Shown here piece by piece: positions 16,006 through 24,573 of a stretch of DNA of 64,000 nucleotides. The notes under the pieces were generated by a model. The model saw only the letters and a list, made by a program, of their open reading frames with translations, was not told the origin of the DNA and did no database searches. Source of the stretch: Thermococcus guaymasensis DSM 11113 (lineage in GTDB: Archaea; Methanobacteriota_B; Thermococci; Thermococcales; Thermococcaceae); the NCBI RefSeq assembly GCF_000816105.1, contig NZ_CP007140.1:956388-1020387 (forward strand), written 5' to 3'. Numbering within the stretch: the first letter of the stretch is position 1; each line of letters opens with the position of its first letter. The position numbers and the translations under genes are program-made.

Positions 16006-17337
16006 TTAAATGTGGAAGTACATCTCAAGCTCCCATTCCGTTACTTTTTTCGTCTCAACGGATAGTCCTTCGCTCGCAAGATAAGTCACATATTCGCTCC
16101 ATTCTTTCTCTTTGTAGGCGATGAAGTTCCTGTACGCCTCGCCAAGGGCGTCCCTCACAACCCTGTCCTTTTTGAGTTCTTTGAGGGCCTCTTCAAGATT
16201 TCCTGGCAGGGTATTGATTCCTGATTCCATCCTTTCCTCTTCGGTCATGTTGTAAACGTTACTCTCGACGTATGCCTCTGGTTCGAGCTTTCTCTTTATT
16301 CCATCAAGTCCTGCCATCAGAACCGCGGCGATTGCCAGGTAGGGGTTGGCGCTCGGGTCTGGGCACCTGTACTCTATCCTAGCCCCGCTGTTCTGGAAGG
16401 CCGGAATCCTGATGAGGGTGCTCCTGTTCCTGTAGCCCCAGCTGATGTAGACTGGGGCCTCGTAACCCGGAACGAGGCGCTTGTAGCTGTTCACGGTCGG
16501 GTTGGTTACGGCGGTGAGGGCCCTTGCGTGCTTCAGTACCCCTGCTATGAAGTGGACTGCCGTCTCGCTCAGCCCATCCTCTCCAACAAAGGCGTTTTCT
16601 CCATCTTTCCAGAGGCTTATGTGGAGGTGCATCCCGTTGCCCGGGAAGCCGTAGAGGGGTTTAGGCATGAACGTCGCGTGAAGGCCTCTCATCTCGGCTA
16701 TGGCCTTGACGATGTACTTGAAGCTCACGATGTTGTCTGCGGTCTTCAGGGCCTCGTCGTAGCGGAAGTCGATTTCGTGCTGGGCCCTCCCGACCTCATG
16801 GTGGAGCGCCTCCGGCACGAGGCCAAACGACGGCATGTAGAGTGCTATCTCTCTCCTGAGCTCCCTAGCCCTGTCGAGCGTTACCAGGTCAAAATACCCG
16901 CCGTTGTCTGGTATGTGGAGCTCCCATGTGCCGTTCTTCTTGAACAGGTAGAACTCTGGCTCTGGCCCGATGTAGGCTTTGAACCCTTCTTTTTCAAGCC
17001 TCTCAAGGGCTATCTTCAGGGCTCCTCTGGGGTCTGCTCCGTAGGGCTTCCCGTCTTTGTATATGTATCCGTAAACCCTTGCTATCCCTTCCCAGGGGAT
17101 TTCTGCATACGTGCCGGGATCCGCCTTGAAGAGGAGGTCGCTGTCCTCTATGCCCTGAAACCCGGGAATCGAGGAGCCATCAAAGGCTATGCCTTCCTCA
17201 ACGGCCTCTTCGTACCTCTCGATGGGAATTTCCAGGCCCTTTGGGACACCGTTTATGTCCACGAATATGAGCTGGAGAAAGCGGGGTTTTGCTTTCTGAA
17301 ACGGAAGAAATCCCATGTCGTTTTTTATTTCGTTCAT
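16006..17337 (-). CDS. glnA: Glutamine synthetase, type I
   Basis: A 443-residue enzyme that makes glutamine from glutamate, ammonia and ATP. The N-terminal beta-grasp (FLQLIFVDINGVPKGLEIP), the metal and substrate motifs FDGSSIPGFQ, EPEFYLF, HEVGRAQHEIDF, NGMHLHISL and the NRST loop (WGYRNRSTLIRIP) are all present. The C-terminal tyrosine-containing adenylylation loop of bacterial I-beta enzymes is absent, fitting the archaeal I-alpha type. AGGTGA lies seven bases before the ATG. A TATA-like element near 17399-17409 on the minus strand and an inverted repeat over the predicted start point suggest transcriptional control. Confidence 0.95.
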   Translation of the reverse strand: MNEIKNDMGFLPFQKAKPRFLQLIFVDINGVPKGLEIPIERYEEAVEEGIAFDGSSIPGFQGIEDSDLLFKADPGTYAEIPWEGIARVYGYIYKDGKPYGADPRGALKIALERLEKEGFKAYIGPEPEFYLFKKNGTWELHIPDNGGYFDLVTLDRARELRREIALYMPSFGLVPEALHHEVGRAQHEIDFRYDEALKTADNIVSFKYIVKAIAEMRGLHATFMPKPLYGFPGNGMHLHISLWKDGENAFVGEDGLSETAVHFIAGVLKHARALTAVTNPTVNSYKRLVPGYEAPVYISWGYRNRSTLIRIPAFQNSGARIEYRCPDPSANPYLAIAAVLMAGLDGIKRKLEPEAYVESNVYNMTEEERMESGINTLPGNLEEALKELKKDRVVRDALGEAYRNFIAYKEKEWSEYVTYLASEGLSVETKKVTEWELEMYFHI

Positions 17338-17361
17338 TTTTATGTCACCTTTAATGTATTT

Positions 17362-17393
17362 TTGTTCATTAGATTGACGTGTTTAGTGAACAA
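17362..17393. promoter_or_regulatory. Inverted repeat at the glnA promoter, candidate operator
   Basis: TTGTTCA at 17362-17368 and TGAACAA at 17387-17393 form a perfect seven-base inverted repeat with an 18-base spacer. On the minus strand it covers the transcript start predicted from the TATA-like AAGTATAGA near 17399-17409, about 40 bases before the glnA ATG. A regulator binding here would block initiation. The regulator is not identified. Confidence 0.5.
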
Positions 17394-17556
17394 TAATCTA
17401 TACTTAACTCTTTTGGATGGATTTTTGTCATGGTGTCAAAAACAGATGAGTGCGGCTGATTTTGAGTTAAAATTGTCAATAATCTTGGGAATGACTCCAA
17501 AAATTGACATTTTAATGTCTCCCAAAGTTTTTCAGGCGTTGGGTGTTTTCATAATC

Positions 17557-17961
17557 ATGCCTACCGCTGAGGAGATACTCCAGAGGGAGATATTCAGGAT
17601 CAATGTCCATCTCCCAAGGAAGAGGGTCCCTCTTTCAGAGCTTTTGGGAACAGATGACCCCAAAATAGCTCTGCGTGATGGAAGCGAGCATCACTTCCGG
17701 AAGGAAGAGCTTAGGTACCTCGCTTCCCTTGTAGGGGAGGACCTTCAGAATCTCAAACTTCCAATAATACTCGAAATAAGCACCCTCAACCGCGGCTACT
17801 TTCGGGTAAGGGGGCGGGTTGAGGTCAGAGTAATTGACGAAATCTTGGGAGAGTACGACCCCCTTAATGAAAGAGGCGAGGCCCTCTATCCAAGATATCT
17901 CCTCCCCAGAATCAGAAGACTACTGCCCACAACAACAACGTATGCATTTATATCGGAGTGA
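17557..17961 (+). CDS. UPF0216/DUF61 family protein
   Basis: A 134-residue protein whose opening (MPTAEEILQREIFRINVHLP) and middle (LRDGSEHHFRKEEL) match the archaeal UPF0216 family. A longer in-frame reading exists upstream, but the family normally begins at this methionine, and the upstream part runs through the glnA promoter. The protein is small and soluble, with a His-His and several Arg residues; no activity is known for the family. The stop overlaps the start of the next gene (TGATG at 17959-17963), so the two are coupled. Confidence 0.75.
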   Translation: MPTAEEILQREIFRINVHLPRKRVPLSELLGTDDPKIALRDGSEHHFRKEELRYLASLVGEDLQNLKLPIILEISTLNRGYFRVRGRVEVRVIDEILGEYDPLNERGEALYPRYLLPRIRRLLPTTTTYAFISE

Positions 17962-18263
17962 TGGACATGAAGGAAGACAATAAAATCCTCAGGGACTACT
18001 ATTTTTTCACAATTCCCCAGGTATCTGTTTTTGCTGGGGCAGTTCTGGGTATCCTCTTTGTCCTGAGGATTGATATTCACATGGCGCTTGGGATATTTGC
18101 GTTTCTCTATGGCCTCATGCTTTTGGGGGTACACGGGGTCGTTTTTCAGCACTTTCGCTCCAACAGAATATATCGCCTTGGTCTCATTTTCTCGCTTATT
18201 CTCACTGCTGGGGGCCTCTTTCTGCTTTACACCTGCATTTCGGATTTCTGGGGATCTTTCTAA
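17961..18263 (+). CDS. Small membrane protein with three predicted helices
   Basis: 100 residues from ATG 17961, with an alternative ATG six bases on. Three hydrophobic segments are visible (TIPQVSVFAGAVLGILFVL, ALGIFAFLYGLMLLGVHGVV and LGLIFSLILTAGGLFLLYTC) joined by short basic loops. I do not recognise a family. It starts at the stop of the DUF61 gene, so the pair shares a transcript. A TATA-like ATATTTTTAAG follows its stop and belongs to the next gene. Confidence 0.65.
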   Translation: MDMKEDNKILRDYYFFTIPQVSVFAGAVLGILFVLRIDIHMALGIFAFLYGLMLLGVHGVVFQHFRSNRIYRLGLIFSLILTAGGLFLLYTCISDFWGSF

Positions 18264-18326
18264 GTTCTCGAAATATTTTTAAGTTTGAAAAACCTTATCA
18301 TGTCAGTCTTTGGGGTGGTGATAACT

Positions 18327-20009
18327 ATGCGTTCGTTCGGGTTTTTGACTTTGATCCTGGTGGTCACGGCACTTTTCTCTATCCCTCAAGTTTCGGCTAG
18401 TGATAATCTCCTCCTAACTACGAGAGACGTAGTAACAGTCCTCTCAGGCGAGCAGCTTGTAGATTCAATCGAGGTTATCAACGAAGCCCCACTCAATTTT
18501 ACAGTTGTAGTTTATACTGGATACACCGTTGAGGGTCTCTCTGATACTCTGATGAACTTCACACCTGGCTACACATTTTTTAGAAACTGGAGGGCAGGAG
18601 AATCTCAGACGTTTTCCTTCAACGTCTCCGTTTCATCAAACGTTACTCCCGGCTTTTACACACTTGTTCTCCGTTTCAGAGGAATGGCCGAAGACGGTTC
18701 TCTCCACGATTTGATTCTTAGAGTACCCCTCCGTGTCAGTGATAATCCTGTAGTTTTGAAGTCCCTCGACCTTTCCGTCCTCCAGAGACCGTCTTCGCCC
18801 TCTCCCAATCCCTTTAACGGTGAGACCCTTGTTCTTAGGGCTGTTATAAGTAACATAGGAAACACGCCAACAGGTTTCGTTTATTGGGTGAACGTTACGT
18901 CTCTCGCTACTGGCGACGTCGTTTATTCCACCCATGGCAACTCTGTGATCTCCCCCGGTGAAGTCAAGATTGAAGCGAGAATACCAGTTGGCTGGGATTG
19001 GGAGCCGGGTGAGTACAACGTGAGCTTTTTCGTGTCTTCTCTGCGGGGTAGTGAGTCTCTCTGGCGTATTGTCCATGTTTCTACGGGTGTTAATTACATC
19101 AACGTGTCTATGAGCAGGGAGTCCGTCCCCTTGGGTGGAGACATCAAGGCTTATATCACAGTCCTCTCAGAAAGAAAACTTGATACGAATCTCACTGTTA
19201 GTGTTTGGTCTGAAGAGACCCTTCTAATGTCCAGAACCCTCCCTGTAAGTCTCCAGCCAGGCACGCAGGTTCTAGAGCTTGGATTTCCCACTAATGTGAG
19301 CGGGGAACTTAGATTTGTTATGAAGCTTAACTACGGTGAGATATTGCTGGCTCAGGCTAATGGGACATATCGGGTCTTGGGATATCCGGTCATTGAGAGC
19401 ATAAAGCAAGAATTTAACGGAAGCATACTCAGGTTGAACATTATCCTTACTAACCCAAACGATGTTCCGATGAAAGCGAGGCTTATTTATAACATGTCTT
19501 CAGCGGAGGTTCTCCTTTACTCGGACTCCAAAGACATGTTGCTTAAGCCCGGTACCACTGTAAAGACATTTGAGTTCCAACTACCATGGAACTCGACAGT
19601 GGAATACAGCTTTGTTCTAGTTGGTGAAGGAAAGACGTTCGACACTGAATCCGGCGTTGTGAATGTACCCCCCAAACCCGTTTCAACCGAGTCGACATCA
19701 TCCTTATCAACCACCAGCTCAGCTTCGGGCGAGGAGGGGTATGGATCCAGGGAGTATCTCATTATCCTCTCGATCGTGGTCATTGTGGCGATTCTGCTGG
19801 TGGGTATTATCCTGGGGTCTAAAGAAGAAAAGGGCTACGTTAGCCCATGGGAGAGAGCCAGAAAGCCCAGGACAAGACCAAAGCCAAAACGCCGCTCTCC
19901 CCTTGGCAGGTTCAAGAGGCCAAAGCTTCCAAAGTTCATTGAGAACAGGGAGCTCCCAAGACGCTTTAAGAGAAAGCCTGTGACCAAAGTTAAAAAGAAG
20001 AAGTCTTGA
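18327..20009 (+). CDS. Surface protein with repeated beta-sandwich domains and a basic cytoplasmic tail
   Basis: 560 residues from ATG 18327 (GGTGGTGA seven bases upstream). A signal peptide (MRSFGFLTLILVVTALFSIP...VSA) is followed by about 430 extracytoplasmic residues with many NxS/T sites and beta-rich, CARDB/COG1470-like patterns (for example LVLRAVISNIGNTPTGFVYW and ITVLSERKLDTNLTVSVWS). A Ser/Thr linker leads to one membrane helix (YLIILSIVVIVAILLVGIIL, about residue 490). A very basic tail of about 50 residues follows (KPRTRPKPKRRSPLGRFKRP). The tail could bind nucleic acid or acidic lipids. The function is unknown. It ends 42 bases before RNase P RNA. Confidence 0.75.
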   Translation: MRSFGFLTLILVVTALFSIPQVSASDNLLLTTRDVVTVLSGEQLVDSIEVINEAPLNFTVVVYTGYTVEGLSDTLMNFTPGYTFFRNWRAGESQTFSFNVSVSSNVTPGFYTLVLRFRGMAEDGSLHDLILRVPLRVSDNPVVLKSLDLSVLQRPSSPSPNPFNGETLVLRAVISNIGNTPTGFVYWVNVTSLATGDVVYSTHGNSVISPGEVKIEARIPVGWDWEPGEYNVSFFVSSLRGSESLWRIVHVSTGVNYINVSMSRESVPLGGDIKAYITVLSERKLDTNLTVSVWSEETLLMSRTLPVSLQPGTQVLELGFPTNVSGELRFVMKLNYGEILLAQANGTYRVLGYPVIESIKQEFNGSILRLNIILTNPNDVPMKARLIYNMSSAEVLLYSDSKDMLLKPGTTVKTFEFQLPWNSTVEYSFVLVGEGKTFDTESGVVNVPPKPVSTESTSSLSTTSSASGEEGYGSREYLIILSIVVIVAILLVGIILGSKEEKGYVSPWERARKPRTRPKPKRRSPLGRFKRPKLPKFIENRELPRRFKRKPVTKVKKKKS

Positions 20010-20019
20010 CATACCAAAC

Positions 20020-20031
20020 CTTTTTATTCCT
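20020..20031 (+). promoter_or_regulatory. TATA box of the RNase P RNA gene
   Basis: CCTTTTTATTCC lies about 25-30 bases before the first paired base of the RNA at 20052, the normal archaeal spacing. Confidence 0.6.
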
Positions 20032-20051
20032 CCTTCTCCAAATACCCTCTT

Positions 20052-20375
20052 GGCGAGGGGGTCGGGGGCTCTCGGGGTGCTCCCGAGGAAGTTCCGCCCA
20101 CCGCACCGGGGCCGCGGTGCCGCAAGGCACCTCCCGAGAGGGAGGGCAACGGCGCAGAAACGACACGGCCCCCGGGGGATGTGGATGACGCGTGCGAAGG
20201 GCCCGGCGACGGGCACCGAGTTAACCCGCAGACAATCCCGGGGGATGCGGTGAAACGGCCGTCCCGCGGGGTGCAAGGCCGAGGGAGGGGCGATGAGTTC
20301 CCGGTGTGAGCCCCGTGGTAGGCCGCTCAGTCGAATGCCCCCTTGATACAGAAGGCGGGCTACGACCCCCTCGCC
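20052..20375 (+). ncRNA. rnpB: RNase P RNA
   Basis: The catalytic RNA of RNase P, which trims tRNA 5' ends. The ends are set by the P1 stem: GGCGAGGGGGTCG at 20052-20064 pairs perfectly with CGACCCCCTCGCC at 20363-20375. Universal core elements are recognisable: GAGGAAGTTCCGCCCACC near 20085-20103 (CR-I region), GAAACGGCC, and the 3' core with AGTCGAATGCCCCC and ACAGAAGGCGGGCTAC before the P1 3' strand. The length of about 324 bases suits type A archaeal RNA. It is very GC-rich, as expected of a hyperthermophile RNA. The last 16 bases overlap the 3' end of priS on the opposite strand. Confidence 0.95.
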
Positions 20376-21385
20376 CACTCTTCGTACGCTTCCTTCACTT
20401 CCTCCTTCCTGAACTCAGGAACCGCATCCCTGAATGGATCGAAGCGCTCAAGCTTTTTTTCGTCGTCACCAATGTATGTAGCAATCATTCCTACCTTGGA
20501 GTGGAGACTTGAAGGTACCCTTAAAATCCTCTTGAGGTCAATTGTGACTTTTCCATCGAAGTACGCCCTTGAGAACGTTGTTGATAGCGAAAACAGCCTC
20601 ATAAGACTCTTGTATCCAATCCCCTGTGGAAACGCTGTGAGGAGTGCGTTTCGCACAAAGCCTTCGTAGATTTCATCTCTCTTTTCAATAATGCTCTCGG
20701 CTTGTCTCTTGCCGATTCCAGCGTTGAGCAGGTGGTTGAGGTTTATCCTCTTGAGAAAATACCCAAACCTAAGGCGAAACACTCTGAAGTAGCCCGCGGA
20801 GAGCATGATTTTCCGTGACTGGATGTCCTCAAACGTTATCTCCTCTGCGGCACTTACATAAGCAAGGATCTTTTCTCTCGCCTTTGCGTCGAGGTCGAGG
20901 GCCCATTCATCGAGAACCCTTATGTGGTATCCCCTCCCGGAGTAGACAACGTGTATTTCCTCAAAACCAAAGTCTTCCTTCAGAACAGTGAGCGTGTCTC
21001 TGGCGAGCTCCTTGGCGTCTTCGAGACAGAGGGGACACACCTGGCCGCTGGGGTGCCTCTCAAGGCACCTTCTCAGGGGGAGATCCTTGGCATCTATATC
21101 AAAAACGAGCTCCGCTCCGAGCCAGCCCTCCATCTCTGCCGGCTTTTCGTAGAGGGCAACGCTTGAAAACACGGCATAGGGTGCCGTGGTCTTTATGTAG
21201 TCTTCAAGATCCCTCACGTCGCTGAACTCGTTCTTCCTGTCACTCGGGCCTTCACCGGTGTGATCGAAGCCGAACTCTCTGTTTTCTAGGGTTTCAACTA
21301 TAAAGTCCGGTATCCGGTCAGCACTCCATTCCTTCTGGTAATAGAGCTTTCTCTCTTCCGGTGTGACCTCTCTGAACAGGCTCAT
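20360..21385 (-). CDS. priS: DNA primase small catalytic subunit PriS
   Basis: A 341-residue archaeo-eukaryotic primase that synthesises RNA/DNA primers. The catalytic acidic motif ELVFDIDAKD (about residues 91-100) is present, followed by the zinc motif region CLERHPSGQVCPLC. A further motif, HVVYSGRGYHIRVLD, carries the conserved Ser, Gly and His of the nucleotide site. It overlaps priL upstream by four bases (ATGA), so the heterodimer subunits are co-translated. Its last codons (WARGS and stop) are read from the antisense of the RNase P RNA P1 stem, so those residues and the RNA stem constrain each other. Confidence 0.95.
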   Translation of the reverse strand: MSLFREVTPEERKLYYQKEWSADRIPDFIVETLENREFGFDHTGEGPSDRKNEFSDVRDLEDYIKTTAPYAVFSSVALYEKPAEMEGWLGAELVFDIDAKDLPLRRCLERHPSGQVCPLCLEDAKELARDTLTVLKEDFGFEEIHVVYSGRGYHIRVLDEWALDLDAKAREKILAYVSAAEEITFEDIQSRKIMLSAGYFRVFRLRFGYFLKRINLNHLLNAGIGKRQAESIIEKRDEIYEGFVRNALLTAFPQGIGYKSLMRLFSLSTTFSRAYFDGKVTIDLKRILRVPSSLHSKVGMIATYIGDDEKKLERFDPFRDAVPEFRKEEVKEAYEEWARGS

Positions 21386-22554
21386 TCGCCACCCTCCCCG
21401 CGCTCAAGATAAAGCCTTCTGAGATAGTACGTCAGGGGGTTCTTGATCCCCCTGCAGAACCTATCCGGTCTGCAGAGGTCTGGTGCGTTTGCCCTTATCT
21501 TGTCGCAGTTTGGTGGGAAGTACCAAGTTGAGTTTCCGCTGTCTTCAAGGCTGGGCTTGTCCGTAAACCCGAAGCCGAGGTGGTACCAGATGTTCTTTAT
21601 CTCGTTTGGCTGGTCTTCGAAGAGCGGCGGCCTGCAGCGGTTTCCGGCCTCAATGATGAGGGGAAGTATCTCCCGCTCGATGATGCTCAGATCCTCAACG
21701 CAGTCCTTAATACGAACGTCCCTCCGTGGGGGATTGGGACAGATGCGGGCGTAGCTCAGGAAGCTCGTGAGTAGAACTGTTATTGCGTAGTTTCTCATTC
21801 CGCTGCCGACGCCTTCAAGGGCCTTCTTGACGCAGGGCGGAAAGAGGTCTGGCCTGAGGGGCTGTGCACCCACTGATCCCATGGCCTCTATCCGCTCCTT
21901 GAACTTCTCTCTCGCGACCTCTGATAGCTTCTCTCTTAGGGCGGAGTAGAATTCTGGCAGTTCGTCCCTGACGTCGTAGAGCATGTTAACCGCCCGCTCA
22001 AGGTTTCTTTCAAATGCCTTCTTCCAGAGGTTTAGAAGGTCGCCCCGACGCAGATAAGCCCAGCTGTTCCTTATATAAACGTCCTTCAGGCTGCCCTCCC
22101 AGAGCAGTATAAAGTGTCTCAGCCACATTTTGTACTCTATTCTGAGCTTTCTTCTGTCTTCCTCGCTTAGCTCCTTGTGCCTGCTCTTTTCGAGGATCAG
22201 GCGATCCTTCTCCGGGATCTCCCCTTCGCTGATCCTCTTGACATGGAGTGATGTTTCCTCAAGGTTTTCGGCGTTTCTTAACTTGGCCAGATATATCTCG
22301 GCGTTCTTGTCCCGCACGAGCTCCATTTCAAAACCATAGGGAGAAAGCGCAAGGGCCCCGAGGAGTGCGTAGAATGTCATTAAGTCCCGCCACTCCTCTG
22401 CGTTCAAAACTTCCTCTGGTGGCTCCCCATCCCAGGTAACTCTTTCAAGAACTTCATCTATCCCGATGTACCCGGGAATCCTCTCCAGGAAAGCCTCGAT
22501 CCCGCCGAAGTCTTCAATGATTTTACGGGCCTTTTTCCCGAACGGGTCTAGCAT
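21382..22554 (-). CDS. priL: DNA primase large subunit PriL
   Basis: 390 residues from ATG 22554 (AGGTG upstream); a start at 22566 would add four residues with no better site. The protein opens MLDPFGKKARKIIEDFGGIE and is mostly alpha-helical. The C-terminal domain carries the cysteines expected for the PriL [4Fe-4S] cluster, in FPPCVKKAL, YARICPNPPRRD, NRCRPPLFED and PPNCDKIRANAPDLCRPDRFC. It regulates primer length and hands the primer to polymerase together with PriS. It starts 105 bases from the divergent regulator gene at 22660. Confidence 0.93.
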   Translation of the reverse strand: MLDPFGKKARKIIEDFGGIEAFLERIPGYIGIDEVLERVTWDGEPPEEVLNAEEWRDLMTFYALLGALALSPYGFEMELVRDKNAEIYLAKLRNAENLEETSLHVKRISEGEIPEKDRLILEKSRHKELSEEDRRKLRIEYKMWLRHFILLWEGSLKDVYIRNSWAYLRRGDLLNLWKKAFERNLERAVNMLYDVRDELPEFYSALREKLSEVAREKFKERIEAMGSVGAQPLRPDLFPPCVKKALEGVGSGMRNYAITVLLTSFLSYARICPNPPRRDVRIKDCVEDLSIIEREILPLIIEAGNRCRPPLFEDQPNEIKNIWYHLGFGFTDKPSLEDSGNSTWYFPPNCDKIRANAPDLCRPDRFCRGIKNPLTYYLRRLYLERGEGGE

Positions 22555-22659
22555 CGTAAGCGGCACCTTGAGTAATGTCGGGAATATTGTGATAAAACCC
22601 TTTCGGGGAAAAACTTAAATATCCATTTCTACCCATCTTTGAGTAAGAGGTGGACAAAA

Positions 22660-23256
22660 ATGATGCTAATACTAGAGGAGTACTTCAAGAACTACCCCGC
22701 GAGGCGAAAGGTCGTTGAGTTCCTCTTCGAGAACGGCCTTTCGGTTAAAAACGGCAGGATATACCTTAGAAACGTGGAGATCCCCATAAGCGAGCTTGCC
22801 AGGGTAATCGGCGTGAACAGGAAGATCATCTACCACACAATTGAATACATCGAGAAGACTCCCGCTTTGAGGCTCATATTTGAGAGGCTGAACCCTCTCC
22901 CAAGTTTAATTGATGTCGCTCCTCTGATGGGCTGGGAGGTTCTTGAGATAGAGCTGGAGAAAGACAAATACATGGAGGGCTTTCACAGGGTTCTGAAGCT
23001 CCTCCACGAGCACAAAGTTCCAGTGATGGAAGTTTTCAGCAGGAACCTCCGGGAGGAGCCCAGCAAGCTTTACATAGTCATAGACGGAACCCTACCGGTA
23101 GAAGCCTTTGTCAAAATTAAGGAGATCGAGGGCTTTAAGAGGCTGATAATAAGAACACCCGAAAAGGATAAGACGAAGTTCGTGTGTGAGTACTGTGAGG
23201 TGAAGTTCTGTCCCAAGAGGGTGCTCTTGGAACGCCTCTCTAACCTACAACCTTGA
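22660..23256 (+). CDS. ACT-domain regulator of amino acid metabolism (COG2150 type)
   Basis: 198 residues. The first 80 residues form a helix-turn-helix region ([26 protein letters not shown]). A duplicated ACT-like alpha/beta region follows (about residues 85-175, with [20 protein letters not shown] and [21 protein letters not shown]). It ends in a short cysteine cluster, [12 protein letters not shown], likely a metal site. ACT domains usually sense amino acids, so this is probably a DNA-binding regulator responding to one, though its targets are unknown. GAGGTGG precedes ATG 22660. A TATA-like AACTTAAATATCC lies near 22611-22623. Confidence 0.8.
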   Translation: MMLILEEYFKNYPARRKVVEFLFENGLSVKNGRIYLRNVEIPISELARVIGVNRKIIYHTIEYIEKTPALRLIFERLNPLPSLIDVAPLMGWEVLEIELEKDKYMEGFHRVLKLLHEHKVPVMEVFSRNLREEPSKLYIVIDGTLPVEAFVKIKEIEGFKRLIIRTPEKDKTKFVCEYCEVKFCPKRVLLERLSNLQP

Positions 23257-23515
23257 AGCCCTCAAGGCCTTCTGGCTTTTCCCACTTTACCTCCACTCTC
23301 GTCACCCTCGCTAGGGGCGGCCCTTGGTGGGCCCACCCTATCAGTGCCTCGACCCTTTCTTCATCGCCTTCTATGACCGCTTCGACGCTGCCGTCCGGCA
23401 GGTTCCTCACCCAGCCGGAGACCCCGAGCTTCCTCGCTTCCCTCTGCATGCTCCAGCGGAATCCTACTCCTTGAACCCGCCCGTATATCCTTAGGTGTGC
23501 CCTGACCTTGCCCAT
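23240..23515 (-). CDS. acyP: Acylphosphatase
   Basis: A 91-residue enzyme hydrolysing acyl phosphates. The signature [20 protein letters not shown] carries the catalytic Arg of the phosphate cradle, and the downstream [20 protein letters not shown] motif carries the catalytic Asn. It is full length for the family. It converges on the ACT regulator gene with a 17-base overlap. The divergent cutA starts 70 bases beyond its start. Confidence 0.95.
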   Translation of the reverse strand: MGKVRAHLRIYGRVQGVGFRWSMQREARKLGVSGWVRNLPDGSVEAVIEGDEERVEALIGWAHQGPPLARVTRVEVKWEKPEGLEGFKVVG

Positions 23516-23584
23516 ACACCATCCCGTTTCAATTTCCCCACAATGAATTTAAGCTTTATTGGCCCAGTATATAAGGGATGTCAG

Positions 23585-23899
23585 ATGGAGGCGATATTCG
23601 TTTACACGACCTTCCCGGACTGGGAGAGCGCTAAGAAAGTCGTCAGGGAGCTCCTTGAGAGGAAGCTGGTAGTCTGTGCCAACATGAGGGAGCACGAGGC
23701 GATGTACTGGTGGGAAGGGAAAATCGAGGAGGGCAAGGAAATCGGGGTCATCCTCAAGACAGAGGTCAGCAAGTGGAAGGACCTCAGGGAGGCGCTGAAG
23801 GAGCTCCACCCGTATACGGTTCCCGTAATAGCCAGGATTGACCTCGACAAGCTCAACAGGGAGTACTCAGAGTGGATGGCGAAGGTGCTGTTTGGATGA
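23585..23899 (+). CDS. cutA: CutA1 divalent-ion tolerance protein
   Basis: A 104-residue trimeric ferredoxin-like-fold protein. It begins [20 protein letters not shown] and contains the conserved [12 protein letters not shown] and [11 protein letters not shown] segments of CutA1. The family binds divalent metals, but its exact role in archaea is unsettled. The start ATG 23585 fits known family starts; an ATG at 23578 is out of frame. The TATA-like TTTAAGCTTTATT lies near 23548-23560. Its stop overlaps the start of the DUF99 gene (ATGA). Confidence 0.93.
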   Translation: MEAIFVYTTFPDWESAKKVVRELLERKLVVCANMREHEAMYWWEGKIEEGKEIGVILKTEVSKWKDLREALKELHPYTVPVIARIDLDKLNREYSEWMAKVLFG

Positions 23900-24483
23900 T
23901 CAGGAAGGTTAAACCCGAAATCCGCGTCGTTGGGTTTGACGACGGGACCTTCTCCTTTTCTTCCAAGCTCGAAAGGGAGAAGACAATCCTCTTTGGCGTC
24001 GTCATGAAGGGCTCCAAAGAAGTCGTTGGTGCAGTATCGAGGTGGATAACCGTTGACGGCACCGATGCTACTGAGAAGCTTATCGATGCCGTCGTCAATT
24101 CCCGCTTCAAGGACTTGAGGGTGATTCTCCTGAAGGGAATAACCTACGGCGGCTTCAACGTGGTCGACCTTGAGGCTCTCCACTGCGAGACGGGCCTGCC
24201 GGTTATTGTCGTCGTAAGGAAGAGGCCAGACCTGAAGGCGATGGAGCTCGCGCTGAGGAAACACTTCCCCGACTGGGAGGAGCGGGTTGAACTTCTCAGA
24301 AAGGCCCCGCCGCTCCTTGAGATGATTCCAGGTAAGCTTTACGTCCAGGCCGTCGGGCTGGAGCCCGAGACCGCGTTTGAGGTCGTCAAGACAACGACGA
24401 GGACGGGCTTAATCCCCGAGCCCCTCAGGCTTGCGCACATCGTGGCGAGTGCAGTCATGGCGGGCGAGAGCACGAGGGAGTAG
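23896..24483 (+). CDS. UPF0215/DUF99 family protein
   Basis: 195 residues from ATG 23896, overlapping the cutA stop. The motifs [13 protein letters not shown] and [16 protein letters not shown] match DUF99, an archaeal family related in fold to endonuclease V (RNase H-like); the conserved Asp residues fit a metal-dependent nuclease core. Whether the protein cleaves DNA is not established. It is followed by the candidate C/D sRNA and convergent with the stress protein gene. Confidence 0.82.
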   Translation: MIRKVKPEIRVVGFDDGTFSFSSKLEREKTILFGVVMKGSKEVVGAVSRWITVDGTDATEKLIDAVVNSRFKDLRVILLKGITYGGFNVVDLEALHCETGLPVIVVVRKRPDLKAMELALRKHFPDWEERVELLRKAPPLLEMIPGKLYVQAVGLEPETAFEVVKTTTRTGLIPEPLRLAHIVASAVMAGESTRE

Positions 24484-24515
24484 CTTTATAAGGCCGAAAA
24501 AATAGGAAGAAACGA

Positions 24516-24573
24516 CCGATGATGGCAACAGGGTAGCTACCGAAGTGATGAGGAAGCCGTTCCAGTCTGAGGT
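24516..24573 (+). ncRNA. Probable C/D box sRNA (2'-O-methylation guide)
   Basis: The four boxes are in order and correctly spaced: box C ATGATGG at 24519-24525, box D' CCGA at 24540-24543, box C' GTGATGA at 24545-24551, and box D CTGA at 24567-24570. The two guide stretches are 14-15 bases each. A TATA-like CTTTATAAGG at 24484-24493 would start transcription near 24512. The D' box is imperfect. The overall length of about 58 bases is typical. Targets (normally rRNA or tRNA) were not assigned. It occupies the whole gap between two convergent genes. Confidence 0.65.

Noticed and set aside
16528-17556. A long plus-strand extension of the DUF61 gene through glnA
   Set aside because: It is antisense to glutamine synthetase and its promoter; the family start at 17557 is far better.
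20050-20260. Several open frames across the GC-rich 20.05-20.37 kb region
   Set aside because: The region is the RNase P RNA gene; the frames exist only because the RNA is stop-poor and GC-rich.
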